From the NCBI GenBank assembly GCA_016929595.1, contig JAFGIN010000149.1, forward strand, positions 1-41,109: a DNA stretch of 41,109 bases, given 5' to 3'. Shown one piece after another: positions 16,831 through 24,752 of the stretch. The DNA is from Chitinispirillaceae bacterium. Lineage in GTDB: Bacteria; Fibrobacterota; Chitinivibrionia; Chitinivibrionales; Chitinispirillaceae. The translations under genes and the position numbers were made by a program. Every line of letters starts with the position of its first letter. Positions within the stretch are counted from its first letter, which is position 1. The notes under the pieces are model-generated. The model did not search any database. It was not told the origin of the DNA and worked only from the letters and a program-made list of their open reading frames with translations.

Positions 16831-17756
16831 ACGAAAAAAATAATTTCTTTTTGATTTTCTACATAATTCTTTGCACATATCAGATTTGTTTGTGCCAAGA
16901 CTCAATTAAGAATAGAACTGAGGCTAAATATAAAATTTCTGCATTTTGTAATGTTCCATTTGGAAATGAGGAAAACTGCTTACCTATTCCGGTGCTCTCA
17001 AAATTTCACCAGATGTATCCAAGGATTTTTCATTTAAACATTGCAGATAGCACACTTTACTTTGGTGCAGAAGGTTTAAATGAAAATTTTATATATAAAT
17101 TAGATATAAAAATGAACCGTTTGGTAGAAAAAAAAATGTTCCATAATTTATATGACTTTACAATATTTAATGATACTGTTGTTGTACTCGGTTTGGATCG
17201 CCTTACATATTTTACAATGCAACTTGATTCTATTGGAGTTGAAATGTTTCCACATATCTATAAGTTACAAGGCATTGTAAATAATAATTATTTTCTAATG
17301 GATTACTTATTTACAAGACGTTTTGAACCTGGTAAGCCGCTCAGTTACGAATATGTTTACTCTCTTAGAAAGAAAAAATTTACTAATATTATTAATGAAG
17401 AAAATGATTTTTTTCCTGTAACTAATTGTAGTTTATGCAATAATGAAATTTTAAAGAACATCTTCTTGAACAAATATAGCACTATACATGGGCAATCGAA
17501 TAGGTATATCATTTATAAAATTAGAAATAATTTTATAAGGCATGGAAAAAATAAAATTAACCGTTATGGTTTATATGATAAAAGTAATAATGTAGAGACT
17601 ATTTTGAATGATTTAGAGAACCAAAATGTTTTTTCACTTGCCATTAGACCATTTGTGGCAATTAATGATTCACAGTTTATTTGTGTGAGTATAGATCAGA
17701 GTGTTTTTAATGGAGTGACTTTTAAACTTATGACCATTCAGAATTCTACTAAATAG
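16827..17756 (+). CDS. Exported hypothetical protein, candidate immunity partner
   Basis: 309 residues beginning at an ATG that overlaps the RHS gene's stop (ATGA). An amino-terminal signal (hydrophobic about 7-22, ending ICLCQ) directs it across the inner membrane; the Cys could make it a lipoprotein. The rest is strand-rich with repeated segments such as 'LNIADSTLYFGAEGLNENF' and 'YDFTIFNDTVVVLGLDRL', hinting at a propeller-like fold. I recognise no family. The strongest clue is the tight coupling to a toxin-type RHS tip, the usual place of an immunity gene. The gene is clearly AT-richer than the biotin or folD genes, which suggests recent acquisition. Confidence 0.6.
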   Translation: MNEKNNFFLIFYIILCTYQICLCQDSIKNRTEAKYKISAFCNVPFGNEENCLPIPVLSKFHQMYPRIFHLNIADSTLYFGAEGLNENFIYKLDIKMNRLVEKKMFHNLYDFTIFNDTVVVLGLDRLTYFTMQLDSIGVEMFPHIYKLQGIVNNNYFLMDYLFTRRFEPGKPLSYEYVYSLRKKKFTNIINEENDFFPVTNCSLCNNEILKNIFLNKYSTIHGQSNRYIIYKIRNNFIRHGKNKINRYGLYDKSNNVETILNDLENQNVFSLAIRPFVAINDSQFICVSIDQSVFNGVTFKLMTIQNSTK

Positions 17757-17777
17757 TTAAAAGAAATAATAGCATTT

Positions 17778-18181
17778 TTGGATGGTCTAATTAACAGATT
17801 GGTAATGGCTTGCATGATAACAAATGTAAATTTACCAGTTCGGATTTGTTGTGAAGCAGGACCGTTAATAATGGGGTTAAGTGCTCTTCATACAAGTTTA
17901 ATACGAGGAGGAAAAATTATTGAACACCAGATTGCTGATATTATATTTCCAGTTTTCTGTATTCAAATATGGACAAACAGTTATAGATACAAAATGTATT
18001 CGCTAAGAACTACAAATCATAATTTAATGTGGACAATTAATTTAGACGGGAAGGATTTGACCCCTTTTATAAAATCAAGAAAATATTGAAATTAGTATCC
18101 AATTCAAATGAGTTAACAATTTCTGATTTGGAGAAAGCTATAATTAATAAAAAATTGAAACTAAACCCTAAAAATTTCTAA
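17778..18181 (+). pseudogene. Decayed ORF in the RHS island
   Basis: The stretch holds a 103-codon frame from a TTG (stop 18087-18089). Its last part reads like protein ('NHNLMWTINLDGKDLTPF'). In a different frame from about 18045 the sequence continues plausibly as 'FDPFYKIKKILKLVSNSNEL' and 'TISDLEKAIINKKLKL', ending at TAA 18179-18181. This looks like one gene broken by at least one indel. The 5' half is not clearly coding. No family is recognised. It could be a remnant of another immunity-type gene, but that is only a guess from position. Confidence 0.4.
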
Positions 18182-18218
18182 TGCGTTTAAGCTGTAAAAA
18201 ATTAGTAAGGAGCAAAAT

Positions 18219-18713
18219 TTGTATAGAAAGTGTATATCTGTTTTTTTCTTTTTGCTTTTGTGCGCACTTCAAAATGTTTACAGCAAAAACAGTTCAGATG
18301 TTAAATCTGCCTTTATAAATTCAGCATATAGACAGCAATGTAAACTTTTTACAACATACTTGGTGAGTGAAAAACATACATTTAAATTGTTCAAACCGGA
18401 TTCTACAGGCATTGAATTACTAAATGAGTCCCCCGATTCAAAAATATTGTTACGCAGGATAAAAAATGTAACGGCACTAGTTTCGGCTTTAGCACTTGCC
18501 GGCAGTTTGTGTGAACTTTATGCACCGTCAATGGAAATAAAGAATAAACACAGGCCTGTTCCACGTATGCTTTTTGCAGGTGGTCTCGTTATGCTGGGTG
18601 CTGTGGTTCCACTACAGATAAGAGTAAACAACCTGTCAAATAAATTCGTATGGACATTTAACAGAGACATCTTTTTGAACAGGAGTACTGTAAATACAAG
18701 TCATTTTGAATGA
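18219..18713 (+). CDS. Exported membrane protein, tandem paralogue 1
   Basis: 164 residues from TTG at 18219, supported by AAGGAG 6 nt upstream. Signal peptide about 5-22 (ending VYSKN), then 'NSAYRQQCKLFTTYLVSEKH', 'PDSTGIELLNESPDSKILLR', two hydrophobic segments (about 84-102 and 118-134) and 'NNLSNKFVWTFNRD'. It shares the same order of motifs with the next gene (18758-19267), so the two are tandem duplicates that have diverged widely. The family is not recognised. Two-span small membrane proteins are one common kind of immunity protein, which fits the RHS neighbourhood, but nothing in the sequence proves this. Confidence 0.65.
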   Translation: MYRKCISVFFFLLLCALQNVYSKNSSDVKSAFINSAYRQQCKLFTTYLVSEKHTFKLFKPDSTGIELLNESPDSKILLRRIKNVTALVSALALAGSLCELYAPSMEIKNKHRPVPRMLFAGGLVMLGAVVPLQIRVNNLSNKFVWTFNRDIFLNRSTVNTSHFE

Positions 18714-18757
18714 TTATATGCATTAATGCTATTTAAAATATAAAAAAGATAATAAGT

Positions 18758-19267
18758 ATGATAAAAAAGATTGTTGTTTTTTTGGTAATTTTGATTATGT
18801 TTGCAGGAGTTTTTTATAAAACTTATAGTGATGATAAAACACCTGGTAAAATGGTTTATGTCAATTCAACTTACAGACTTCAGAATAAACTGTTTAAATC
18901 ATATATGATAAGTGAATACCATAAATTCAAATTGTCCAGTCCCGATTCTTTAGGTAATCTGCTTTTTGACAATTCACCGGAATCAAAAAAACTACTAATG
19001 AGGGCAAGAGTAGCCAATGCAATTGGTTTAACATCTGTATTGGTCGGTGGCTTATCTGCGATATATTCACCAACAGTAGCAATGCATTATGAAGGTCGCA
19101 TTCCATTACCAGGTATTCTACTTACTGGGGGTGCGGCAATGCTGGTTATCGCAATTCCCATCGAATGCAGAGCGGCAAACCTTAAAAGTAAATTCTTATG
19201 GATATTCAATAGAGATGCCATTTCAACTCTTTCGGGATTGACTACAAATTCAGAGGAATCCAGATAA
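18758..19267 (+). CDS. Exported membrane protein, tandem paralogue 2
   Basis: 169 residues. Parallel to its upstream neighbour: an amino-terminal hydrophobic segment (about 5-20), 'NSTYRLQNKLFKSYMISEYH', 'PDSLGNLLFDNSPESKKLLM', two hydrophobic segments (about 88-105 and 120-137), then 'NLKSKFLWIFNRD'. Conserved positions shared by both copies include NS-YR-Q-KLF, SE-H-FKL, PDS-G, SP-SK-LL and the final W-FNRD. The stop codon (TAA) shares one base with the ATG of the RHS amino-terminal gene (TAATG), so translation may be coupled. That suggests the pair belongs with that protein. Confidence 0.65.
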   Translation: MIKKIVVFLVILIMFAGVFYKTYSDDKTPGKMVYVNSTYRLQNKLFKSYMISEYHKFKLSSPDSLGNLLFDNSPESKKLLMRARVANAIGLTSVLVGGLSAIYSPTVAMHYEGRIPLPGILLTGGAAMLVIAIPIECRAANLKSKFLWIFNRDAISTLSGLTTNSEESR

Positions 19268-20202
19268 TGAAGCGTTATACTTTCACAGGCCAATGGTATT
19301 TGTGTGCCGTACTATTTCTCTCTTTTTATTCACTGATATTTGCAAAACGTATGAGTGATCACAGTGAAGGCAGTGGTAACGGAAAAGAGATTGGCCCATA
19401 TAGTAGTGTTGCTTTTTCCGGAGGAGGTTATGTAAACCAGATAACAGGATTACCGGTGTATTCTACCAAGATAGCCCAAATAACTTCAAACAGTGGATAC
19501 AGTCATAGTCTTAATCTTGCTTATGGATTTGGGACGATGAATACCGTAACACAATATAACCGCTATGAACCAACTGAATGGGTTGGCTTGGGCTGGCACC
19601 TTGGTATAAGCTATTTTTATTGTATTCCAACCGACACAAATTTTAACATGCGCTATTATTATGTTAATAGTACTGGATCTGTTTCTGAAGTTGTAAGGAC
19701 TAATGATGGAAGATGGCGGATAAAAAGTGATCCATATTGGTATGTGGAAGAAAAAGAGAGACTGAATAACGCAATTACAAAGTGGAAAATAACAAAACCT
19801 GATGGAACTATTTTTAATTATAACGCAACCCGATTTACAACCAGATTATACTATGATACCGCTGGCTGTGCTAAAAGTAATGGACAATACCCCTACCGGA
19901 TTGATCTATCGTCAACACGAGATGTAAATGGGAGCGGTTTCGATTACCAGTATAGTGTTACTAATGCCAACTTCAACAGATGGTGTGGAACAATTAATCC
20001 AGCGTATACACAGGAGGCATATCTTAGAGAAATTATTGCTAGCGACAATGGAGATAAACTGGTGTTTTTAGTTGAAGACAAAGATCCTAATGAATACTTT
20101 ATAGATCCGGATACAACAAAAGTAAAAATTTATGAAAAAAAGTTTCTGAGGAGCATTAAATATGTTGATAGGTACAACAGGTTAATAGATTCTATTGCGT
20201 GA
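19267..20202 (+). CDS. RHS-type protein, amino-terminal module (frame broken at 3' end)
   Basis: 311 codons with a clear signal peptide (about 10-26, ending LIFAK). Then come the start of an RHS/YD-type surface protein, 'NQITGLPVYSTKIAQI', 'SLNLAYGF', 'EWVGLGWHLGISYFY' (the familiar 'GLGWxLG' feature), and strands such as 'WKITKPDGTIFNYN' and 'YRIDLSSTRDVNGSG'. A normal family member would continue for over a thousand residues into YD repeats and the RHS core. Here the frame stops after 'YVDRYNRLIDSIA', and the next frame starts 8 nt back with 'LRDELYVISPNGDEE'. A one-base shift in ATTGCGTGATG would join them into a protein of about 727 residues. Confidence 0.7.
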   Translation: MKRYTFTGQWYLCAVLFLSFYSLIFAKRMSDHSEGSGNGKEIGPYSSVAFSGGGYVNQITGLPVYSTKIAQITSNSGYSHSLNLAYGFGTMNTVTQYNRYEPTEWVGLGWHLGISYFYCIPTDTNFNMRYYYVNSTGSVSEVVRTNDGRWRIKSDPYWYVEEKERLNNAITKWKITKPDGTIFNYNATRFTTRLYYDTAGCAKSNGQYPYRIDLSSTRDVNGSGFDYQYSVTNANFNRWCGTINPAYTQEAYLREIIASDNGDKLVFLVEDKDPNEYFIDPDTTKVKIYEKKFLRSIKYVDRYNRLIDSIA

Positions 20203-21451
20203 TGAATTGTATGTAATCTCACCAAATGGTGATGAAGAATTAGTAGCTAAATCAAAATATGCTATTACCTGGAACCAGGGAAGCGGAGCTCTGGTAAATG
20301 ACAGTGTGACAATACGATTTTATAATGGCACAGTATGGAGCACTATCGCACGGATACAAGGGCAGAATTCATACCTGTGGACAGTTCCTGATAGTGTTTA
20401 TTTAAATTGTAAAATTTCTGTTATTTCAGCAAATAACTCAAATTACTCTGACACTTCTGATAATGAATTCTCTATTATAAAAAACAGATGTCCGGCGCAC
20501 CCCAGAATCGTTTCTCCATACTTCAGACAAGATATAAGTGATGATACTATACGATTAAGGTGGAACCAGGTTATTGATTCTGACAGTGATGCAGTATCTT
20601 ACCGTATTGAAATCCGACATGCATTAGATAATTCTTTGTGGGTTCTAGCTAATAACTATACAGACACCCAATATTGTTTTTTACCAGCTGACTGGGAATA
20701 CGGCCGCTATATATGGAGAGTGCAAGCTTCTGATGGGAGCTGCGCCAGTTCAAAGGAAAATGAATTTTACCTTGTTCCTGGTAGTTTTTTTGCAATTCGC
20801 GATATTAAAGAAAGAATTGTTTTCAGATTACCAGATGCATTATACAACAGCATATACAATTCTCTTACTCCTGAAAAGAAAGCTCTTATTGAGAATACTT
20901 ATAATGATACAACAGAAGAAAGTGGTTACCATTATATGAATTCAAGTTTCAGAGGTTATTTTGTAACAGATGATACTCTTGAAAACTGTTTTTATTATTC
21001 TGTTTATCATTCAAAAGGGAAAGACAGACGTTTTGATGCGTTTGAAGGGAAAGGTGCCGGCCATACAGGTCTACGGGGTGGAGGCGGATGTGGAAGACTT
21101 GATGGAAAAATGCAGCTGATAAAAATATGTCCATATCAAATAGCTGCTGTACCGGATTTAAAATTAGAGTATAACTGGGCATGTCCGAATAAAGGTGTTA
21201 AAACTATAACCTGGAATCAGGTAAAGCCGACAAAAAATGTTGATAATGCTATTATGCAGATTAAGATGAGTATTCAGAAAACTCATATTGGAAGTCCCAC
21301 AAATTTGCATGTCTGGTACAAAGCCTGGCATAGAGGGGGTGGTGATTCTGGTTGGAAAACTGATTGGCAACCAACAGGACCTGGTAATCGAAAAGTAGAC
21401 AAAGTCTGGATAAATATCTTTAAGTATGACAGCGGAAATGAAACACACTGA
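20195..21451 (+). CDS. Ig-like/Fn3 modules with uncharacterised C-terminal domain
   Basis: 418 codons opening only at a TTG inside the previous gene's end, so it is probably the continuation of the 19267 gene after a frameshift. First a Kre9/Ig-like domain ('YVISPNGDEELVAKSKYAIT' to 'SDTSDNEFSI', about 4-93), then an Fn3-like domain ('PRIVSPYFRQD' to 'YIWRVQASDGSC', about 97-185). The C-terminal 230 residues have a Gly/His-rich centre ('GAGHTGLRGGGGCGRLDGK') and 'WYKAWHRGGGDSGWKTD'. I recognise no family for this tail. In an RHS protein this is where the variable effector would sit, so it may be an effector or a surface-binding tip. Confidence 0.6.
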   Translation: MRDELYVISPNGDEELVAKSKYAITWNQGSGALVNDSVTIRFYNGTVWSTIARIQGQNSYLWTVPDSVYLNCKISVISANNSNYSDTSDNEFSIIKNRCPAHPRIVSPYFRQDISDDTIRLRWNQVIDSDSDAVSYRIEIRHALDNSLWVLANNYTDTQYCFLPADWEYGRYIWRVQASDGSCASSKENEFYLVPGSFFAIRDIKERIVFRLPDALYNSIYNSLTPEKKALIENTYNDTTEESGYHYMNSSFRGYFVTDDTLENCFYYSVYHSKGKDRRFDAFEGKGAGHTGLRGGGGCGRLDGKMQLIKICPYQIAAVPDLKLEYNWACPNKGVKTITWNQVKPTKNVDNAIMQIKMSIQKTHIGSPTNLHVWYKAWHRGGGDSGWKTDWQPTGPGNRKVDKVWINIFKYDSGNETH

Positions 21452-21538
21452 GATTGCGGTTTGAATAACTGTCGCTTTTAGAAAAGTTTTCTATCTTAGC
21501 ATGCTTTTAATCTCCATTGGCTGTCTATGGAAAGTCAG

Positions 21539-21568
21539 TGACCCCTTACTATTAGAATAAAGGTGTCA
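21539..21568. terminator. Hairpin between convergent genes
   Basis: TGACCCCTTA (21539-21548) pairs with TAAAGGTGTCA (21558-21568) with one mismatch, around a 9-nt loop. No strong T-run follows on either strand, so it is a weak terminator candidate placed between the RHS island and the biotin transcription unit. Confidence 0.35.
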
Positions 21569-21592
21569 TCAAAAGCAAGGTCAGTTCGAAAA

Positions 21593-21928
21593 CTATTTCA
21601 CCAAAACCGTCGCAATCCAGCTTGTTACCGCTACGATAAGCCAGCCAATAACAGCAGCACCAAATGAGGATATTGAGAAACCGGGAAGTATCCATGCTAC
21701 CATGGTAAAAACGAGTGCGTTAACAATTAAAAGAAACAATCCCAGCGTAACAATCGTAATCGGCAATGTAAGAATAACCAGGACCGGTCGGATAACAGCG
21801 TTAAGAATACCAAAGAGAAATGCGGCAATCAGCAGTGTCATAAATCCGTCAACATGGATTCCTGGAACTATGTATGATGCAACTCCTATACTGAGTGCGC
21901 TGATTAAAAGTTTACCGATAAATTTCAT
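21593..21928 (-). CDS. PF04020 family four-span membrane protein (phage holin 4-like)
   Basis: 111 residues from the ATG at 21926-21928, which has AAGGAG 5 nt upstream; an earlier in-frame ATG (21946) lies within the ribosome site region and is less likely. Four hydrophobic segments with family hallmarks: 'VASYIVPGIHVDGFMTLL', 'AFLFGILNAVIRPVLVILTL', 'PITIVTLGLFLLIVNALVF' and 'WILPGFSISSFGAAVIGWL'. Despite the 'phage holin' label of the Pfam entry these are common chromosomal inner-membrane proteins of unknown function. It is 23 nt downstream of bioB on the same strand and is probably read from the biotin transcript, with no evident link to biotin. Confidence 0.9.
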   Translation of the reverse strand: MKFIGKLLISALSIGVASYIVPGIHVDGFMTLLIAAFLFGILNAVIRPVLVILTLPITIVTLGLFLLIVNALVFTMVAWILPGFSISSFGAAVIGWLIVAVTSWIATVLVK

Positions 21929-21951
21929 ACGTTCTCCTTTTTGCAATAAAG

Positions 21952-22917
21952 TTACTGCATCCTTTTTTTAAGTCCCAGAGACTGGATCATGATATCATCG
22001 TTGTCTACACCAGCACCTCCGGTAGTCAGATAGCCGCCCGAGATATATCCGTTGGCACCAGCATAGAACAGAAGCGGCTGAAGTGGTCCCAGATGTACTT
22101 CTCTGCCACCACAGATTCTAACAGGTCGATCGGGCATGACAATGCGGAAAAGAGAAACGACTTTCAGGAAATCCAGCGGAGAATCATCAGGGGCATTCAC
22201 TCTTGTTCCCGGAATCGCATTGAGAAAGTTCAAGGGTATGCTGTCAACTTGCAGATCTCGTATCTGGATACAGAACTCCTTTCTTTGCTCCCAGGTCTCT
22301 CCAAGCCCCAGTATTCCGCCACAGCAGACACGTAAACCAACCTTTTTGGCGCGTCTAACTGTTTCAACCCGGTCTTCCCATGTATGAGTCGTCACAATTT
22401 TCGGATAATGGGATCGGCTGGTTTCAATATTGTGATGATAGCAGACAACACCAGCTTCAACAAGTATCCGGAGCTCATCTTCATCAAGAATGCCCAGTGA
22501 TGCATGTTTTTCGCCAGGACATTGTTTGAGAGCATCAACTACAATCTGCAGATTCTTTCTGGAAAGTTTCCTGCCGCTTGATACAACCGAGAAAATAAGA
22601 TTGTTTTCAAATGATTTTATTGCCTGGGAAATTATCTCTTCCGGTGAAGCCAGTTCCCTGATTTCAACAGATGCTTTGTTATGTGATGATTGTGAACAGT
22701 AGGCACAGTCCTCACTGCAGCCCCCCGATTTAATGTTCATTATTGAACAGGGGTCAACAGTTGAACCGAAATAGTTTCTGCGAAGTTGATCGGCGCATGC
22801 AAACAGCACCGACATCTGATCATGAGGCCAGTTGATGATCAAATCCATATCATCGTTATCAATGACTCCGGCGACAGATTTATTAAAAAGCTGTTGAGCT
22901 TTTTCGAAAATGGTCAT
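21952..22917 (-). CDS. bioB: Biotin synthase
   Basis: 321 residues from ATG 22915-22917, which aligns with the usual amino terminus of BioB; longer frames would cut deep into the esterase gene. The radical-SAM cluster ligands are Cys67, Cys71 and Cys74 (CSEDCAYC). Other hallmarks are 'PCSIMNIKSGG', 'YHHNIETSRSHYP', 'CCGGILGLGETWEQR', 'PLNFLNAIPGTR' and 'YISGGYLTTGG'. It inserts sulfur into dethiobiotin to give biotin, the last step of the pathway. The start overlaps the end of the esterase gene by 35 nt. It is the last biotin gene of the operon. Confidence 0.96.
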   Translation of the reverse strand: MTIFEKAQQLFNKSVAGVIDNDDMDLIINWPHDQMSVLFACADQLRRNYFGSTVDPCSIMNIKSGGCSEDCAYCSQSSHNKASVEIRELASPEEIISQAIKSFENNLIFSVVSSGRKLSRKNLQIVVDALKQCPGEKHASLGILDEDELRILVEAGVVCYHHNIETSRSHYPKIVTTHTWEDRVETVRRAKKVGLRVCCGGILGLGETWEQRKEFCIQIRDLQVDSIPLNFLNAIPGTRVNAPDDSPLDFLKVVSLFRIVMPDRPVRICGGREVHLGPLQPLLFYAGANGYISGGYLTTGGAGVDNDDIMIQSLGLKKRMQ

Positions 22918-23611
22918 GAGAGCTACCTTTTGTTGTATGTTCATAAATATATTTTGCGATGAGCAGTTCTTTTTCATGAAAAACAGCGTGACTACCCGTG
23001 AAAATATGTAAAGTACTCCCGCATCGTTCCGCAACCATTTCGGCCGCTTTAAGCGGAATGATAGTGTCGTCTGATCCATGAAACAGAAGTGCATTAGTAA
23101 ATGAAGGTGTGGTCTTTGTACAATCAGCCTGCTCCAGAAAGTGCAGACCGCAGGTGAGTTGTTCTATAGTGTAAGGTGTACTGGAGTATATGGTGCTTTT
23201 AAAGCCACAGGATGTATGAAATTTACTGAGTACATCATCAGGATCACTACGCAGATGTTCTCTCATTGTGCGTAAAACTTTCGGATGTGCTCCTGTCCGG
23301 TAGCCATCCTTCCTGCAGAAAGATAACGTTGGTGATATAAGTGTAAGGGAGATAACAGGAAGAATCGAGGCAAGCGAAAATGCCACTATTGCACCAGTTG
23401 ACCATCCGGCCAGATGGTAGCGTTCATTCGAAGACAGTGAGAGTTGATTTTTCACTATCTCTGGCCAGCTTTTATAAAGATTATACTGTTTATCAAAAAG
23501 TTCCGGAACTATCAGATTACAATCGATATAGGTAAACTCTATACCGAAACACTTATAAAGAAGTGTTGGCGGAAGAGACCAGCCACCGATAAAAAGATGT
23601 CTCTCATGCAT
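22883..23611 (-). CDS. BioH-like pimeloyl-ACP methyl ester esterase (alpha/beta hydrolase)
   Basis: About 242 residues from the ATG at 23609-23611, which overlaps the bioF stop by 8 nt (ATGCATGA); another ATG 18 nt earlier is possible. Alpha/beta hydrolase features: nucleophile Ser71 in 'YHLAGWSTGAIVAF', acid in 'LLFHGSDDTIIPL' and His in 'IFTGSHAVFHEKE'. The opening 'HLFIGGWSLPPTLL' gives the oxyanion strand. Its place between bioF and bioB in an operon that also has bioC points to the demethylation of pimeloyl-ACP methyl ester, the job of BioH, BioG, BioK and BioV. It is not a clear match to any one of these, so only the role is proposed. Confidence 0.75.
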   Translation of the reverse strand: MHERHLFIGGWSLPPTLLYKCFGIEFTYIDCNLIVPELFDKQYNLYKSWPEIVKNQLSLSSNERYHLAGWSTGAIVAFSLASILPVISLTLISPTLSFCRKDGYRTGAHPKVLRTMREHLRSDPDDVLSKFHTSCGFKSTIYSSTPYTIEQLTCGLHFLEQADCTKTTPSFTNALLFHGSDDTIIPLKAAEMVAERCGSTLHIFTGSHAVFHEKELLIAKYIYEHTTKGSSHDHFRKSSTAF

Positions 23612-24752
23612 CAAAGCCGTTCCATTCATTAAGAATATTCAAAATATGTTCAATATCCGATCTGCTCAATCCGCTGTGAAGAGACAGACGAACCCGGGAG
23701 GTGCCGGCGGGGACAGTCGGAGGACGTATTGCGGGAGCGTGCACACGGTTTTTGCAGAGATATGTTTTTAATGCTAATGCGCGTTTTTCATCACCGGTAA
23801 TTACTGGAATGATCTGTGTTGTCGAGTTGCCCGTAGTAAAGTAATCAGATCTGCATGAAGTGCGAAATGTATCTGCAACGGCAAGAAGATTGCTGCCCAT
23901 CTGTGGATGTGACCGTATATAACGAATGGCAGCAAGATTATGTGCAAGTGTAGCGTGGGGGAGTGCTGTAGAATAGATAAGACTGCGGCAGGTATTAACA
24001 AAATAATCCCGTAGTATATGTGATACTGCAACATAACCGCCGCAACCTGCCAGTGCTTTACTCATTGTGCCCATAATGATATCGATTTCATCGCCGACTC
24101 CAGTCTCATCGGCAAGACCGCCAATGTGTTCACCAAGAATTCCAGCCGCATGAGCTTCATCGATCATGATTATGCAGTGGTTTTTTTTTGCAATTGTTAC
24201 AATGTCAGAAAGTGGCGCGCGATCTCCATCCATGCTGAACACAGAATCGGTTATAATGACTTTTTCTTTTGATGCCGATGATGAACACTTTGTTTCAAGA
24301 TCTTTCATATCAATATGCTTGTAACGGGTAAGTTTGCAGCCGGACAGCCTGATCCCGTCATAGATCGATGCGTGATTGAGCCGGTCTGAAAAAACTTCTG
24401 TGTCCCTGGTGCATAATCCCTGTATAATACCGCAATTTGTCGCATACCCGGAATTGAATACAAGTGCGGTTTCGGTGTTTTTCCATGATGCGATTTCAGA
24501 TTCAATTTCGTCAAACAGAGGTGAATATTGGGCGACAATGCGTGATGCCAGATTGCCTGATTGTTTACCCTCAGAAAGCCGCTGTGCTTCATCACGAACG
24601 TCGCTGCTGTCATGTAAATTGAGATAGCTGTTCGTTGACAAGTCAATTATGTCGTTAGAGCAGCCGAAACAGGGAATCTGTCGAAAAAGACTACTGTTTT
24701 TTCTCGATGCGATTTCACGTTCGATGCGGTCATAAAGGGGTGAGGCATTCAT
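23604..24752 (-). CDS. bioF: 8-amino-7-oxononanoate synthase
   Basis: 382 residues, normal for BioF. The PLP-binding lysine is Lys232 in 'IIMGTMSKALAGCGGY'. 'SGNLASRIV' and 'YSPLFDEIESEIASWKNTET', 'NHASIYDGIRLSGC' and 'MIDEAHAAGILGE' are typical of alpha-oxoamine synthases. It joins pimeloyl-ACP and alanine to form KAPA, releasing CO2. The start overlaps the end of bioA by 23 nt and its stop overlaps the esterase start, so translation along the operon is likely coupled. Fold-mates such as 2-amino-3-ketobutyrate ligase are excluded by the operon. Confidence 0.95.
   Translation of the reverse strand: MNASPLYDRIEREIASRKNSSLFRQIPCFGCSNDIIDLSTNSYLNLHDSSDVRDEAQRLSEGKQSGNLASRIVAQYSPLFDEIESEIASWKNTETALVFNSGYATNCGIIQGLCTRDTEVFSDRLNHASIYDGIRLSGCKLTRYKHIDMKDLETKCSSSASKEKVIITDSVFSMDGDRAPLSDIVTIAKKNHCIIMIDEAHAAGILGEHIGGLADETGVGDEIDIIMGTMSKALAGCGGYVAVSHILRDYFVNTCRSLIYSTALPHATLAHNLAAIRYIRSHPQMGSNLLAVADTFRTSCRSDYFTTGNSTTQIIPVITGDEKRALALKTYLCKNRVHAPAIRPPTVPAGTSRVRLSLHSGLSRSDIEHILNILNEWNGFDA

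Noticed and set aside
21593-21928. PF04020 'phage holin' gene as sign of a prophage
   Set aside because: These proteins are common chromosomal membrane proteins; no phage gene is nearby and it sits in the biotin unit.
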